A stretch of DNA of 64,000 nucleotides from Epiperipatus broadwayi (Eukaryota; Onychophora; Udeonychophora; Euonychophora; Peripatidae), in assembly GCA_028023455.1 (NCBI GenBank), contig JAQFVV010000324.1:808001-872000 (forward strand), in the 5' to 3' direction. The notes beneath the pieces are model-generated. The model did no database searches and was not told the origin of the DNA. It saw only the letters and a program-made list of their open reading frames with translations. Of this stretch, positions 1 to 13,432 are shown in pieces. The position numbers and the translations under genes are program-made. Within the stretch, counting starts at the first letter, position 1. The number at the start of each line of letters is the position of its first letter.

Positions 1-1647
1 GATTATTAGAAAAAGTTATTGATTGTGATTACCATTTCATAATATGAAAATTTTTTGCAACCATAAAATAATTGAAACATTTTTTTCATTAAAAGCCATT
101 ATAATTATTGAAAATCTGTATTAAAAGCAAAGTTTGTTATACTGAAAGATATTATATAAAAAAGAAATTCATCATGTCATTATCTCTCATACCTATTTAA
201 TATTTATAAGGAACATATTTATAATATGAGGAATGAAAGCAATTAGAGGATATCAATTGAATAGAAAATTAAGCAAACTTCTAATGTAAGACAGGAAGAT
301 GACACTACATTATTAGCCAAAAATGAAAAAGATTTGAAAGATATCTTGAAATTGGAAAGAGAAAATGAGATATTTTGCTGGAATACTTCTAAATATTGAG
401 AAAAATAATGACTAGATCCTACTCAAAAGGTAATAAATAAATAAAAATAAAAATAGTTGATTTTCTTTATTAACATCAAAAGTTTAACACTATCAAAAAA
501 AAATTCACTATAGAATTTTGATAGCTAAAGATACCTTTTGATTTTATAAATGCATTAATGAAACAAAGAAACATCTTATTATAAAAAACAAAACATATGG
601 TTTTAAAAATTGGACTTTATATTTATAGGTGAATAAGTGAAATGAAGAAAATAGATACTTTTAAACTATGCTGTTAAAAAAGATTAATTGGAATATCCTG
701 TATACAAAAATAATCCTTGAAGTAATCACTAAAGCAATTCAGTCTCATTGCTTTAATGTTAGTCATAAATTATCATATTTTAGCATAAATCTAGATTTTA
801 TAGTACCGTGAAAAAAATATCAATTCTTGAGTTAGAATTGATTAGAACAGTAAACAAGATGTCATAGAGAATCTTTATAGATGGAATCATTAGAAGTTAT
901 TCAAAAATAATTGATCCGTTGCTTAGGAGATCATATAATGTTTGAACATCAGAAATTACAGAATTGAACTGTGATCCATGAACTTTCAATTTATTTGATG
1001 GAAATAAACAAAAGTTTTTATTATTGAGACAATTTTAATTAATCTCTGTAGTAAGGAAAAGTATAAAAGGATTAAATTTGAAATTATTAGATGTTTTTGA
1101 AATATATATTTCAAACATATGCTTCTATGTTTAAAAAAATACTATAGTTGTGAAATATAATCTTCAACAAAAAATAATATTCTGGATAGTAGCGAAGAGA
1201 TTAGTGACTCTTTTATAATGAATGAGGAATGTTTGACTTTTTAAAAATGGTATGTCCACACACACACACACACACACACAATGTTATATTTATTTTGAGT
1301 AATTACTATGAATTTATATATATATTGTAAAAATAGGTGGATTATAATTAAAATTATCTTAAATTAAATAGTCTAATCTATGAAAGAATTTAATTATTTT
1401 AAATATGTGTAAATGTATTTGAACCCATTTTGATATTATAAAAATATATTTTTCCAGCTGATTAGGACCACTGGAAAATATTAGAGCAAGTAATCAAATC
1501 TGTTAGTATTGTTTTAGACTTGTCAGGATTAAACTGTAATTCTTTACCCAGTTTCATAATTGAATTTCAAAAGCTTTCTCTGAAATTGTATTCCACTTTC
1601 ATTTATAAATTAGTTTTGTGAGAATGAAACACTTTCTCCTAATTCTT

Positions 1648-1721
<74 letters not shown>

Positions 1722-2623
1722 GTGTGTTTATAAAAGCCTTGTTTCTTATGTATATCATCATCATTATTAGCCATTTATAAATGGATATAGTCATTTTAAA
1801 TCTAGAAGGCAAAAAACAACAACAACAAAAAAAACAACAGAAAAATTTAAAAAAAAGAAATTAGAAAACTAGGAGATAAAGGAATAAAAAGACAAGTCAG
1901 ATTTGATAATTACATGAACACACAATTCCATTGTGAACAGTTAATGCAGAGATGACAGATGACATATAAAACTCACAATGATTAGGCTTTATCTCAACAT
2001 AAGCAACAAAAGACAACAGGATGAAATTAAAAGGAGGAGAAAAAAGTGCTTAATTTTCTTATAAGTGTTAGTGAATAAAGTCAAGAAGTTGATTCATTTT
2101 TTCATTCATTCATGTATATTCTGCATACATTTGTATGAATGTTATATAGATAGCATTTTATCACTCATTTGTTTGTTGTTATTAGTTATCTACCTGAAGA
2201 AAAGTTGATTATCTAAGTGATAGGATATTACAATTAATATTTGCTATTACAATTAATATTTGAAAGTCATTGTCACTATTTTAACATAATTTATTCTAGC
2301 ATATCAGAACTATACCAGCATTAGCAGTACGATGGCGAATTTTAAATACTGAAAAAACATTTCAAAAATGAATAACACAAAGTACTAATAATATTATCAC
2401 ATATGAAGCTTTATACTAGAATATAATTCATATACAGAACTAAGATATATTGTGAAATAAGTAATAATTGAATCTTTATTTTATATAGTGCAATGTTTGT
2501 AACAATATTGCATCCATAACTCAGAAATTATATTTGTTAGACTTATAACCAAAATTATACAAATATTTTCTAGTTATTTAATCTGATGTACAGTTTTTAC
2601 TCATTACTATATTTAGGTATGTG
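1..2623. other. AT-rich intergenic DNA, no gene seen
   Basis: No open frame here has a recognisable domain, and stops are dense in all frames. The stretch holds a CA dinucleotide tract near 1257-1280, a long TA tract near 1651-1718 and purine-rich low-complexity DNA near 1810-1860. A short run of ATC/ATT triplets at 1755-1770 resembles the simple tails of LINEs but nothing coding is attached to it. Confidence 0.6.
1651..1718. repeat. (TA)n microsatellite
   Basis: Uninterrupted TA dinucleotides of about 68 bp, followed by a short GTGTGT run. A perfect long tract suggests recent expansion. Confidence 0.95.
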
Positions 2624-2725
2624 ATATCTCTATTTTACCTGACAAATGAAAATTATTCATGAAAAACATGTATAATATCTCTATTTTACCTGACAAATGA
2701 AAATTATTCATGAAAAACATGTATA
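2624..2725. repeat. Two-copy tandem duplication, 51-bp unit
   Basis: The unit beginning ATATCTCTATTTTACCTGAC occurs at 2624 and again at 2675, essentially identical through the following CATGTATA. The 51-bp spacing and near identity suggest a recent slippage or replication duplication. A 62-aa minus-strand frame crosses it only because 51 is a multiple of three, so it repeats the same peptide; I do not regard it as a gene. Confidence 0.9.
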
Positions 2726-3214
2726 GTAAGAGAGATTGATCTGCTGGGAGATGATTATGATATGGTAGAATTGAAAAGTGGGATGCATTAACAAAATTCA
2801 AAAGAACTTTAAAATGTAGCTTATATATATATCTAAAAAATAAATTTTGCTGATAAAAAATGTATGCGTATCTTTGGGTGTGTGACTAAATATTATCACT
2901 GTTTAGCTGGATGTCATCTGCTATTGTCTGGGTAATTAATTTGATTTAGTAGCTATTTTTATAAATGCTAGTCACGCACATACACATATATATTAAACCA
3001 ATGCATAATGCTGTTTTTTATTATGAACAAATATCATGACAAAAACTAATACACAAATCAATGTTATTTAATGTTGTATGTCCAAATTTGTGGCAAATTG
3101 AAAAATGGTTTCACTTTTCTTTTATCTTAGTTTATAAATATACTGGGATCAAGGCATTATAACAATAGGAGCAAATATTTAAATAAATCAAAAATATTAC
3201 AATGGGTCTTGGTT

Positions 3215-3560
3215 GTCAACTGTTTTTAAGCTTAGATGATCAGAAACAAATTGAGACCATTTTTTACATATTCTTATAATTTGGATTCTATGGACACTAT
3301 GTAACATAGTATTGATTTAATTTATTTGTTTAAATAATGGTGGTTTATTTTATTAAAAGCATTTGAAACTAAAGTTATCTTATAAATGGACATTAAACTG
3401 TTAATCAATGTTTGTTATTGTTCTTGACTTATTTAAATTATGGCTCCTAATGTTATAGTGTTTTGGTTTCCATTAATTTATATTAACTTAGATGAGCAGA
3501 AGTGGCACCATTTTTTCATCTGATAATAATTTGAACTCTATAACACTAGATAGATTTGCT
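3215..3560. repeat. Diverged direct repeat, about 260-bp spacing
   Basis: A block around 3228-3300 (containing TTAGATGATCAGAA, then CCATTTTTT and AATTTGGATTCTATGGACACTA) recurs around 3488-3547 (TTAGATGAGCAGAA, CCATTTTTT, AATTTGAACTCTATAACACTA). The copies are clearly related but diverged. They may be an old tandem duplication or two fragments of one dispersed repeat. Confidence 0.5.
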
Positions 3561-5999
3561 AGTTAATTGTATATGCTAGGTTGTCATGGTATATATGTAT
3601 ACAGTAAAGCAAAAAAAGTGTTAATGATGTAAATAATTGAACATTTGGATTAACCCTGAACTAATAGCATATTTATATCAGATCATTCTTTAAAATATCA
3701 AAACATTAATTTACATTTTGGATAATGATGTATATAAAGCTATTCACATGAAATGATTTTTATATTTACTTACTTTTTATAATGTAATATATATTTAAAG
3801 ATACCTCATAATATTTTTAATGGATCTCAAGCCCAATCAATATGTTTTTCATCACCTGGACACAGTGATATTGTAAAATATTGATTTTGCAATTGTACAC
3901 ACGTTTTTTAAATTGAACATGGAAGTCAAAAAATAAAAATAAATGGTACTTGTGAGTTTTCAGGAATAGCAAGATGGTAGGTTGTATTTTTGATAAGCTT
4001 AACAAGGATTAAATTATTAATTTTTATATAATTTTATTAAATTTAAATCTTATATCTCCTTTGTTCTTATAAATACATGTCAACACACCAATATTCTTTG
4101 ACAAATATTAAAATTAGAATAATTGTCTATAATATTTCAATCTGTCTTTTTTATATGTATATAAAAAATAACTTTTTCACCTAAATGTGATAAAAGATTT
4201 TAATCTCAACAATTTAAAAAGAAATAAACAGTTTAAAACAAAAACAACTTTACATGAGAAACAAATAGACATAATAGATCTCCATTTATAAAGTGATAAT
4301 TTTGACTGCATCTATATATGATAAAAATGAAAAAAATATTTTTTAAATATCATGCATATTTTTTAATTCAAGTAAGGGCTAACTACTACAATATATATTA
4401 TAAGTTTGTCTATGCAAAATCTAATTCACAGCAATAAAAAAATAGTTAAATTATGTATAAATGAACTCAATCATGATTTTCAATAATCATTAACTTAAAT
4501 TACTTATAATTACTACCCTCATTATTTAGCATTTGGTTGCATTATTTTATTTTTTTTTATCAGCATGGATACTTTTATTTTCTAATTGATAATTTTTACA
4601 AAAAAAACTTTTTTTTTTTTTTTATAAAAAAAAAATATTTGGTTAATATGTATATTAAATAAAATTTATTTTTGAGAAAAAAATGTTAACAAATTATATA
4701 CTACTAGATGGAGTGATTTTTTAAAATATTTTTTTATTAACTTCAGTTGCATTTAAATGCCACTAGCCTTTTTTTTAACTTTTCATTTTTTATTTTTAAC
4801 AATTCTTAAAATATAGCTTATTAGTATTAAGTATAAACTAAACTAAAGTCTAAAATGATTAAGATAATGTCTAAATAGTTTTTTTCCAACTTACAAAGTA
4901 AGTCATATAGCTGTGAATTGTTTGCTTTATGATGGCAAGTGTTAAACAATTTGTAAGTGGCCACTGTATCCTTTAATAATTTCCTGTTTTGAAATATGAA
5001 GTAAGCATTATTTTTTTCATTTTAACCAGATTTGTTCTAAAATAGCATGTCAAATTCCAGGGATTCAGCATAGATTAGTAGTTGGGAGTTACTTGTTTAT
5101 CATAACTTTTCTTGCAGCTTGATTAAAAGCCAGCATTCAGACTGACTGCTTTAAGAAAATTAACTTTATATAAATTTTACTTCTTATTTTTGAAAATATA
5201 CCTGATCTTGTTTTTTCAAGGTTTTGTTAATCATGTTTTTCATGTCTTTAATATTTTATATTTGACATCTTTAAAAAACAAATTTTATTAGGTTTAATAA
5301 AGGTTACATTTTTGTATAAAAAACATAATTAAAGGAATAAAACCAACAACACGCATTTGAAATGATTGAGACTGTTGTTAAACAATTGAAATTTGAAAGA
5401 CTCAAATTATATAGTATTGACCAATGTTGACAGTTGATGTGATTATTTATGTATATTTGAGTGGTTGGGAAGTTTGTATAGCTTCCAAGTCTCTTCAAAA
5501 ATAAATTTTGATGACAAATACATCTTTATAACCGAATTTTATTTAATTACAAAGATTTAAAAACAGTTTCATTGTTTAATTGAATGAACTTGAAAAACAC
5601 TTGATTATTAAATTTACTGAATTTTTTTTCTCCTTGTTTTTGAATCTCTTATCAAAACTAGTTTAATCTTTTATTAAATTTAATTCTTTAAAATTTATTT
5701 TTTTCAAATTGAGTTATTTTGCAGTAGAGTCTTTGATCATAGAGGTTAATATATTTTACTGTTTACTGTTTTCACTTAAATTTAAATATTTTTATATACT
5801 TACTAAATTTTTTTAATATGACAATCAATTATGTATACATTTGAATATTGACTATTATTAGTATATTATATAATAATTTTTTTAAACTTTTGAATGCCAT
5901 ATTTATTAGCCTTCACACAACCATCATTTCTTGGACATGTGGAATACCACATGGTAAACGCTGAAATGAATGATATTATTCACTTCAGTATATGATTTT
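3561..5999. other. AT-rich intergenic DNA, no gene seen
   Basis: No coding similarity seen. The region has many homopolymer A and T runs (for example 4600-4640) and short frames of about 60 codons without domain signatures. Confidence 0.6.
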
Positions 6000-6517
6000 A
6001 GAAAGGAGTTTGCTGTTTAATGAAAGGAAATCCTTTAGTTTTTAGACCTTAAAGCAATTAAGTAGTACAAAGTCTTAATATCCACTTCATATGTTTTTGT
6101 CCTTGCATTATGGATAGGCTGCTCAAGCAACATGTATCATTCACATGATAGTTTATTGGATTTTTACTTCTGAGTTTAAGAACAAGAAACTATGGGCTCT
6201 CTTATTTGTGTAATAGTTCTTAACTGAAATATATAAGTTGAGTTTTCTTGAATGCAGGTCAAATGTTTTTATGACTGGTCTTTTTTTTAAAAAAAAAAAA
6301 AAAAATTAACATTTACAATTATGACAAACAAAACTTAATTATGATTTTTATTTCCAGGAGTCTATAAAGTTTTTATCTAAGGCAGTAATTGGTTGTTAAA
6401 AGCAGAGGGTAATAAGAATTCTCTGAATGCCATTCTAACATTTTATTTAGTTATTTATAACTGCAGAAGGAAGATCACAAAAACTGGGGAAAGAATTGTC
6501 TGATATTTAATGAGATA

Positions 6518-6709
6518 TTGTTGTACTTTGTGAAGTTAGAAGAAATGATAAACAGAAAATTGATTAAAAAAATAATCATATATTTTATTGATAATATAAG
6601 TGCTTTAGGATGTATTATACATAAAAGTAGAAAGAACAACATTGTGGGGATTGCTGGTATATTGGACAGAGTGACAAAGTTAGTTTTTCACTTTAATGAG
6701 AGATACTAA
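6518..6709 (+). pseudogene. RTE endonuclease fragment
   Basis: A 63-codon open piece of the apurinic-type endonuclease of RTE copy 1. The segment GCIIHKSRKNNIVGIAGILD and the following RVTKLVFHFNERY align by eye with the usual RTE stretch containing GFIINKKWKNNIV and SDRVAKL, and with the same segment in copy 2 near 11690-11765. In intact elements this domain nicks target DNA to prime reverse transcription. Upstream and downstream parts of the domain lie in other frames, so the gene is dead. Confidence 0.7.
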
Positions 6710-8416
6710 AAATAAATAATTCAGGTTTATGTCTGAACAAGTTCTCATTGTGAGGTAGAAGTAAAGATGTTTTATATGGAGTTACAAAATACTTTTAATC
6801 AAACCAAACCAAATTTTAAAATTGTCATGAGTGATGTTAATGCTAGGATTGGTGAATGATTGAAAGATGAAAGTATCAGGATAAATTAATTTGTGTGATA
6901 GAAATGAGAGAGGACATGGATTTATAGAATTTATAGAATAAGAAAAACTATTCTATGCATTTTTATCTTGAGAAAAATGTTGAACAGAAATGAACATGGA
7001 AGTATCCAAATAAAGATACAGAGGAATTGGATTATATTTTAGCTAGCAGAAAATATATTTTCAAGATTGTAATGTTCTTAAAATTTTCAACACAGAAAGT
7101 TATCATTGATTAGTGGCATGTAAGATATGTGTTAATGCAAAATTAAAAACACTAGAAATCACTGAGAAAAATAATATTAAATTTTAACATTCTTAATCTT
7201 CCCAAACATTTTAATGAATTTAGATTATAATTTTTCAATTATTTCAAAATATTAACAGATTTTGAAAGTTGTTCGGATTTAAATGAAATCAATAAGAGGA
7301 CAACTGATACACTATTAAGAACTATGACAATAATAACTAGTACAAAAAAGCAGCAATTTATTAGCAAATTTTCTATTGAGACAAAAAGAAGGAATCTGAA
7401 AATAAATAAAATGATCCAAAGAATTGAGCATCTAGACTTTTGTAAAATGGTAGGAAAATAAAGTAATAACAATGTAAGAAAATATAATTATTAACTAGCA
7501 AAGAAAGCTATAGAAAATAATAAAAGACCCAAAAGAATAAAACAATATTTTGATATTGGTAGGAAAGTTATTTTTTTAATAAGAAGAAAAAATAGAATTA
7601 TTACTAAAAAGAAAGATGATATCATGAAATGTGTGAAATAGTTCTATAAAGAATTATTTAACAATAAAATACAAGAAAAATAATCCCCTACAGTTATTTC
7701 ATCTTTTAAATGATGAAATAAAACTTGCAATTAAATCTATGTTGAAGAGGAAAGGTCCAGGAAATAATGAAAATTTTATCAATATTAAAAGTTAAGCAGT
7801 TGAAGAAATAAAAAAATGTTGGTAAAATTATATACCAAAAGAATGCAATAGTAATATTAATATTTAAGAAAGATGATAAAGAAAATACCAGAAATTACAG
7901 TTTTATCAGTTTTTTATCACTTGTACAAAAAGTCTTTACTAAAATAATTACAACTTGTCTACAGTAAATTTTGAATTTTAACCAACCAAAAGGATGATGA
8001 ATTTAAAAGTGGTTTTAGCATAGTGACTCACATCCAAGTATTGAGAAATGACATATGATGGACCATTGAATATAAGTTGCCATTGTTCTTTGTATTTTTA
8101 AATTATGAAAAAAAAAAGTATTTTATTCTATAAATATTTTTATGCTGATTAAAGAAATGGTTCAAGATATGGATTGTAATATTGTCTATTCAGAAGTATA
8201 GTTATCAAAATCCAGCAGCAATGATTAGATCAAATGGTCATACTAAAAAAATTTACATTGAGATGAGTGTATAATAGGATGATTTCCTATCTATAAAACT
8301 TTTTACAGTAATTTTACAAGAAGTATGTTATGGTTTAAAATGGAAGATTAAGGGAGTAAAAGCAAATGGAAATTATGTTAGTCATATATATTTTATAGTT
8401 AATGTTTTGAAATAAT

Positions 8417-8641
8417 GTGTCAGAACTTCAGGAAATGTTGCAAGAATTATCTGATAAAAATAAGAAAGTAGAATTAAATATAAATACTAAAGAGACAAGT
8501 ATTTTCAATGGATTTTTTCAGAAGAAGAAAATAAAGATTCATAATAATGAATTAGAAGTTACCAACTACAAATACTCTGGCCATATTATTAACATAACAG
8601 ATGAAATTAATCATATAATTAAATATTTAATAGAAATATAG
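8417..8641 (+). pseudogene. RTE reverse transcriptase, C-terminal fragment
   Basis: A 74-codon open piece from the palm/thumb side of the RTE reverse transcriptase. The stretch LNINTKETSIFN matches the LKINTKKTK-type motif that follows the catalytic YADD box in RTE elements. The segment IKIHNNELEVTNYKYSGHII matches the usual IKIDGEELE...YKYLGxxI. The catalytic box itself is not legible upstream. It belongs to the LINE at 6000-9110 and is not expected to be functional. Confidence 0.7.
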
Positions 8642-9539
8642 TTATGTGTTTGGAAAGATAAGTTTTTAACAGAAATGTTTTACTAGTTCTTAATTACATA
8701 TTTGAAACTTGGACACTTAACAGAAAAGCAATTCAGGGACTTCAAACCTCTCAAGAAAATATAGAGAATTGTATTTTGGGAATAGCAAGAAGAGATCAAA
8801 AATGAAATGTATGGATGAGAGAACAAACAGGACTCACTGACATTATTGAAAGAGTTAACATGCTAAAATACTGCTGCACTAGAGATATTTTTAAAGGAAA
8901 TAATAATAAATGGATAGTTGAAGTCTTTAACTTTGTCACAATAGATTGTAAAATAACTAGGAAAAAACTGCATATGAGATGAATGGATGAAATATGAAAA
9001 TTTCCTGGTTCGTTTTGGAGAAAAAAAGATTAGCAATATGAAAACTCTATTAAACATGGAGAGCTCTTTATTTCGTAGTGGATCGATAATTGTTTAAAAC
9101 GATGATATATATTTATTTATTTTATTTCATTTGTTATGAATTAGTAATTATACTTTTAAAATGTCATTTTTTTCTTTAAAAAAGGATAGGAATTAGATCG
9201 GCAGCCACAACGGTTTTTTCAAATTAATGCAAATAATATCGATTATTAATGAAAAATTTCATTACTTTTAAAAGTATTTATGAATTTATAATTAGACTTT
9301 TAAAAATGCAAATAACTTTTTAATGAATTTTGTCTATCCGTGATAATAATTATAAAACCAATTATGGTAAAAAAAAAAAACTTGGGAATTGAATTTTTTT
9401 GTTGTTGTTTGTTAAATATAGGAAGACTTAAATCAAAAATACCTGAACTCAAAAATATAATTTAATAATAAACAAACAAAAAAATCTTATGAATAAAAAA
9501 TTACTGTAATTGATAATTAAAATATATTTAAATAATATT

Positions 9540-9665
9540 TACATGATATAATGATACATGAGTTATCAACAGCAGGTAAAATTGAGTAACAACATGGTGT
9601 ATAAAAATGCATTACAATAGTCATTTTTATCTGTTGTTGATAACTTATGTATTACTATGTCATGT
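9540..9665. repeat. Hairpin (palindromic) repeat
   Basis: Arms of about 42 bp at 9540-9581 and 9624-9665 are near-perfect inverted copies (left contains GAGTTATCAACAGCAGGT; right contains CTGTTGTTGATAACTT), separated by about 42 bp. It is shaped like a small MITE or foldback element. No clear target duplication was seen. Confidence 0.8.
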
Positions 9666-10189
9666 AATTCTACTAATGTGAGCAAAGCTGCAGATACACC
9701 TAGTTTACAATATAAATACTATCCATATTTCCCAATCCCTTCTTTTTTTAAACATTTAATTAATTTGTCTAAATTTATCTTTTTTACATTTTTAAAAATT
9801 TAAATTACAATATCTATTTGTTTATAAATCTTTATAATCACTTTATTATTTAAATTAGAATTAAATTTTAAAATCAAGGTTTAATAGACTTAAATCCAAT
9901 ATAATTTTTGGAATTTGATACATTTCTTTTAAATCATAACCAAAGTGATAGGATTCTATATTATTTTAGGTAATTTACTTAGTTTATTAGAAGTAAACTG
10001 AGTGGAGAAATTTTGAATATTTTGATATACATTATAGTTTTGTTAAGCTTTTTTTTTTTTTCTAAAAAAAAATTTTTTTTTTTTTTTCAAATAAAAGAAA
10101 AAATATCAAACACCACTTTTCAACAGAAAAGATGTTTTCAAATTTTAAATTATTTAATACTTCATTTTAAACATAAACTAAGAGCACAT

Positions 10190-10554
10190 TCTATAATACC
10201 GGTCAGGTGGTGGGCACCATTTATTTTTTTCAATCAGGTGGCGGGCATCATTTATTTTTTCAATGTAAATTTATAGTTGGATACTGTTAATAATACACAT
10301 AATGTATAAAAAAATATTTATTTCAAAAATAAAATTTTAACATATAATTAACATTTATATTTTTACACTGTAAAAGTATAGTATGACCTACAATTTGATT
10401 ACAATATAATGCAATAATTTATAAGAAATTTTAAAATTAAATTTATTTGTATCAGATAAATAATTTTTTATCATGTTCGGATAGCGGCGGCGGGCACACG
10501 TAAAATGGTCTGCGGGCACCATGGTGCCCGCGGGCATAGGGTTGGGGCCCCTGT
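10190..10554 (-). mobile_element. hAT-like non-autonomous DNA transposon fragment
   Basis: Read on the minus strand, the segment starting at 10553 begins CAGGGGCCCCAACCC, which resembles the CAGGGGTC/CC...AACC ends of animal hAT transposons. Just inside is a perfect 20-bp palindrome, GCGGGCACCATGGTGCCCGC. The motif GGTGGTGGGCACCATTTATT and a variant recur at about 10205 and 10238, suggesting subterminal repeats. The GC content stands out sharply from the flanks. I could not find the opposite terminal repeat or an 8-bp target duplication. Confidence 0.45.
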
Positions 10555-10621
10555 GTTATAGAAACAATGCATAATGCTAGCTGAAATCTATATAAAATAT
10601 TTGAAACATTCTATAACTAAA

Positions 10622-10711
10622 TTGTTTTAACCACCCTCCCCCTTTAAAAAAAGAATAGCTTGCAAAAATTCAGGCTATTCTTAATTTAAAGGGGGAGTGT
10701 GGCTGAAACAA
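10622..10711. repeat. Hairpin repeat with C-rich arms
   Basis: Inverted arms at 10622-10659 and 10674-10711 pair across a 14-bp loop (left contains CCACCCTCCCCCTTTAAA; right contains TTTAAAGGGGGAGTGTGG). It begins about 70 bp from the hAT-like end and could be a separate MITE-type insertion. Confidence 0.75.
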
Positions 10712-11054
10712 TACAGCTATTGGGCACTTCAAATATTAAATATGATGCATATATATAAGGAGAATATGTATTAACTTATTGCACAAATTAAACTATAAGT
10801 AGTAAGTCAGTTTAAGGTAAAATCATATGTATTAAACGATATAGCTTTGATAAACTTTTTTTTAAAAAGGTAAAAATTTCCAATCAAAAGCAAAAATGTC
10901 GAATACTCCTATCAATAACGAGAATATTTTCATATTTTATATCACTTAATGATTTATTATACCCGTATATAATTATGTGCATATACTAAATATTTACAGA
11001 TAAGGATATATACATTAACTTATAGCAGAAATATACATAATGTATAGATTGAAG

Positions 11055-12746
11055 AATTTGTTGTTGACTGAAAGATCTTTTGAAAGCCTTAAGGAACTGT
11101 GCAGGCAAATTCCTATGTCCTAGGCATTGTAGCTGTTATTACTATGATTATTTATAAGTATACTAACATGGATGGGTTGCTTACCAACCTGCATTAGCCA
11201 ATGTGGTGAGTTTATTGGCTTTTTATCTCTGAGTTTAAGATCAAGCAATACTATGCCCTTTCTTCTCAGATGCCTGATAGCTCTTAACTGAAATATCAGT
11301 TGAATTTTTTTGAAGGCAGAATGAATGTGGGTAAATGAATTTTTTTTTCTTCTAATAGATATTTGCAATCATGTCAGACAAAAATAAATATTTCCATCAG
11401 CTGCAAAGTCACCAGCCAAGAAGCAGATGGTGCTAAAAATCTCCTGATTATGGACCCATGCAGCCATTTGATCATGGCCTTTTATTTAGGTACTTATAAC
11501 TGCAGATCACTTTCAAGTAGAATTGGATGAACTGTCTAATGTTAAATGGCACATGATTGGACTTTGTGAAATTAGAAAAAAAAAGTGAAGAGACAATTTA
11601 TTTAAAAAGTGAACATGCACTGTATTACAAAGGGACAAACATTGGAAGTACAAATTGAATAGGATTCATTATAAATAAAAAGTGGAAGAACACCATTGTG
11701 GAGATTGATTGGTGTGTCAGACAGGGTGGCAAAATTAGTTATTCAGCTTGATAACAGATATCAAATGCAGATAATTCAGATTCATGCCCCAATGAGTTCT
11801 CATTGTGATGAAGAAGTGGGGGATTTTTATATGAATGTACAAAAACCTTTTGATTAGATGAAACAACATTTTAAAATTATCATGGAGACTTTAATGCTAA
11901 AATCAGTAAATGATTGAAAGATGAAAGTATTGTGGGTAAATTTGGATATAGTAATAGAAATGAGAGAGGTCATAGACTTGTGGAGATTGCAGAAAAAGAA
12001 AAACTTTATATTATGAATTCTTTCTTTGAGAAAAATATGGAAACATCCAAATGTAAGTACATCAGAATTGGATTATATTTTGACTAACAAAAACATGTAT
12101 TTCAATGTTGTAAGATTGTTAATAAATTCATCACAGGAAGTGAACATGAATTAGTGAGATGTAAAATACATTTTAATGCAAAACTAGAGAGACAAATATT
12201 ATTAAGAAAAACAATATTCACAATTGATATTTCTAATCTTCAGAAACAGTTTAGTGTATTTAAATTAGAGCTTGTAATTTGTTTTCAAATATTAACAGAT
12301 TTTTAACATGTTACAGATTTAAACAAATTTAATAGGAAAATAACTAATCCACTTCTAAAAACTGCAACAAAGATAGCTGGTAAAAAAACTGCAATTGCCA
12401 ATAAAATTTCTTCTGAAACATGACAATTGATTAAGAAAAGAAGGAATATGTAAAAATGATGCATTAAGAAGGATTGAATATCTTGAATTTTGTAAAATGA
12501 TATGAAAAATAGTCTCAAGAGTGTAAAACTATATCATGGTATTAGTAGTAAAATTATTTTTGCAATAAGAAAAAAAGATGGAATTATGGCTAAAAAGAGA
12601 GATTACATTATGAAATGGGCAGAAGAGTTCTATCAAGAAGTATATAGCAAGAAAGAATAAGGAGAAGTACCTCCTCCAAGTAGTATATCTTCTGAATTAC
12701 CCAGTATTTTAATTGAAGAAGTGAGACGTGCAATTAAATTTTTAAC
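11055..12746 (+). mobile_element. RTE-type LINE copy 2, lacking its 3' half
   Basis: This copy is homologous to the element at 6000-9110 from its 5' region through the endonuclease and into the start of the reverse transcriptase. Shared stretches include TATAACTGCAGA..., GAGTTCTCATTGTGA and AATGAGAGAGG. Homology stops abruptly near 12746, at the point matching about 7735 in copy 1. Losing the 3' end is the reverse of the usual 5' truncation of LINEs. A later deletion or rearrangement, or interruption by the neighbouring LINE, is therefore more likely than aborted reverse transcription. Confidence 0.7.
11706..11855 (+). pseudogene. RTE endonuclease fragment (copy 2)
   Basis: In one continuous frame this stretch reads GVSDRVAKLVIQLDNRYQMQ, then IIQIHAPMSSHCDEEVGDFY. 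These correspond to the SDRVA...LxINxRYxL and IQVYAPT...DEEVExFY blocks of RTE-type AP endonucleases. Further downstream, near 12060-12090, the SELDYILTN block (usual NEIDYILTN) is also readable. Stops and frameshifts elsewhere make it a pseudogene. The two RTE copies keep different parts of the domain, so both can be aligned to recover its extent. Confidence 0.75.
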
Positions 12747-13078
12747 ATATATTTATATTTTCTTTTTTTAAGAATGTGATAAACAGTATAATTATATAAA
12801 AAATATAAATCAATAATGATCAAACCTTAACTTTTTATAAAACAATTTTCATGTGGATTTTACCAAACATTTTATTTGAAGGCCAAAAATAATCCTTACT
12901 TAAATAATTTAATCTTCACATGAAGTTTATGTTAATGGAAATTTAAAATCACTATACGCTTTCCCAAACACATTTATGTGGATACTGGACCAACTATACT
13001 GATATATCCTAGAATGCCTTTCAATCAACTAATCTTTATTAACTAGGCTTAATTTACCACAGTCTCCAAGGAGTGTAC
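12747..13078. other. Unassigned AT-rich spacer between two LINEs
   Basis: No homology to RTE copy 1 can be seen beyond 12746, and no coding signal is visible. The stretch ends at the oligo-T tract that marks the 3' end of the minus-strand LINE. Confidence 0.5.
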
Positions 13079-13103
13079 TTTTTTTTTTTTAAAAAAAGAA
13101 AAA

Positions 13104-13109
13104 TTTATT
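13104..13109 (-). promoter_or_regulatory. Polyadenylation signal and A tail of the LINE
   Basis: AATAAA on the minus strand lies about 13 bases before an A run (T run 13079-13090 on the plus strand). The spacing fits cleavage and retrotransposition of a polyadenylated RNA and fixes the 3' end of the element. Confidence 0.7.
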
Positions 13110-13432
13110 GACTTTGTTTATACATGAACTACATTTTTAACAACAGCTCAAGAAAACTTCTCTGTATTACTGTATCGTGGAGTCTTGAGGTGACGTAAAT
13201 TCTATGATTCTTCTTTTTCTATTAGGATGACTTCGGACCATGTTTCTTTATACAGCCTGTCTGGAGCTAACATTCTGACTCTAATGCTGATGCTCTTAAT
13301 CAATGTTTTGAAGGTATCCAGGATATTGGTTGTCATATTACTGATTACATGTTTGCATCTGGTTAGCCAGATTGCAAAGGAGAGAAAGATTGAGAGTCTG
13401 ATGTTTGAGAAATTTCCATTCTTGATTGATTG

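Larger units (their letters stand above)
6000..9110 (+). mobile_element. RTE-type LINE, decayed near full-length copy 1
   Basis: This is an old RTE-clade non-LTR retrotransposon. The order of domains is visible through many stops and frameshifts: a 5' region shared with copy 2 (about 6000-6450), an AP-type endonuclease region (about 6455-7170), a reverse transcriptase region (about 7700-8640) and an RTE C-terminal domain (about 8640-9075). Only fragments stay open. The C-terminal part reads with short breaks as RWMDEI followed by ELFISQWIDN, a signature I associate with RTE elements (known family knowledge). It ends near 9100 in a simple ATTT-rich tail. The reading is by eye; a protein-level search would settle the clade. 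Confidence 0.75.
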
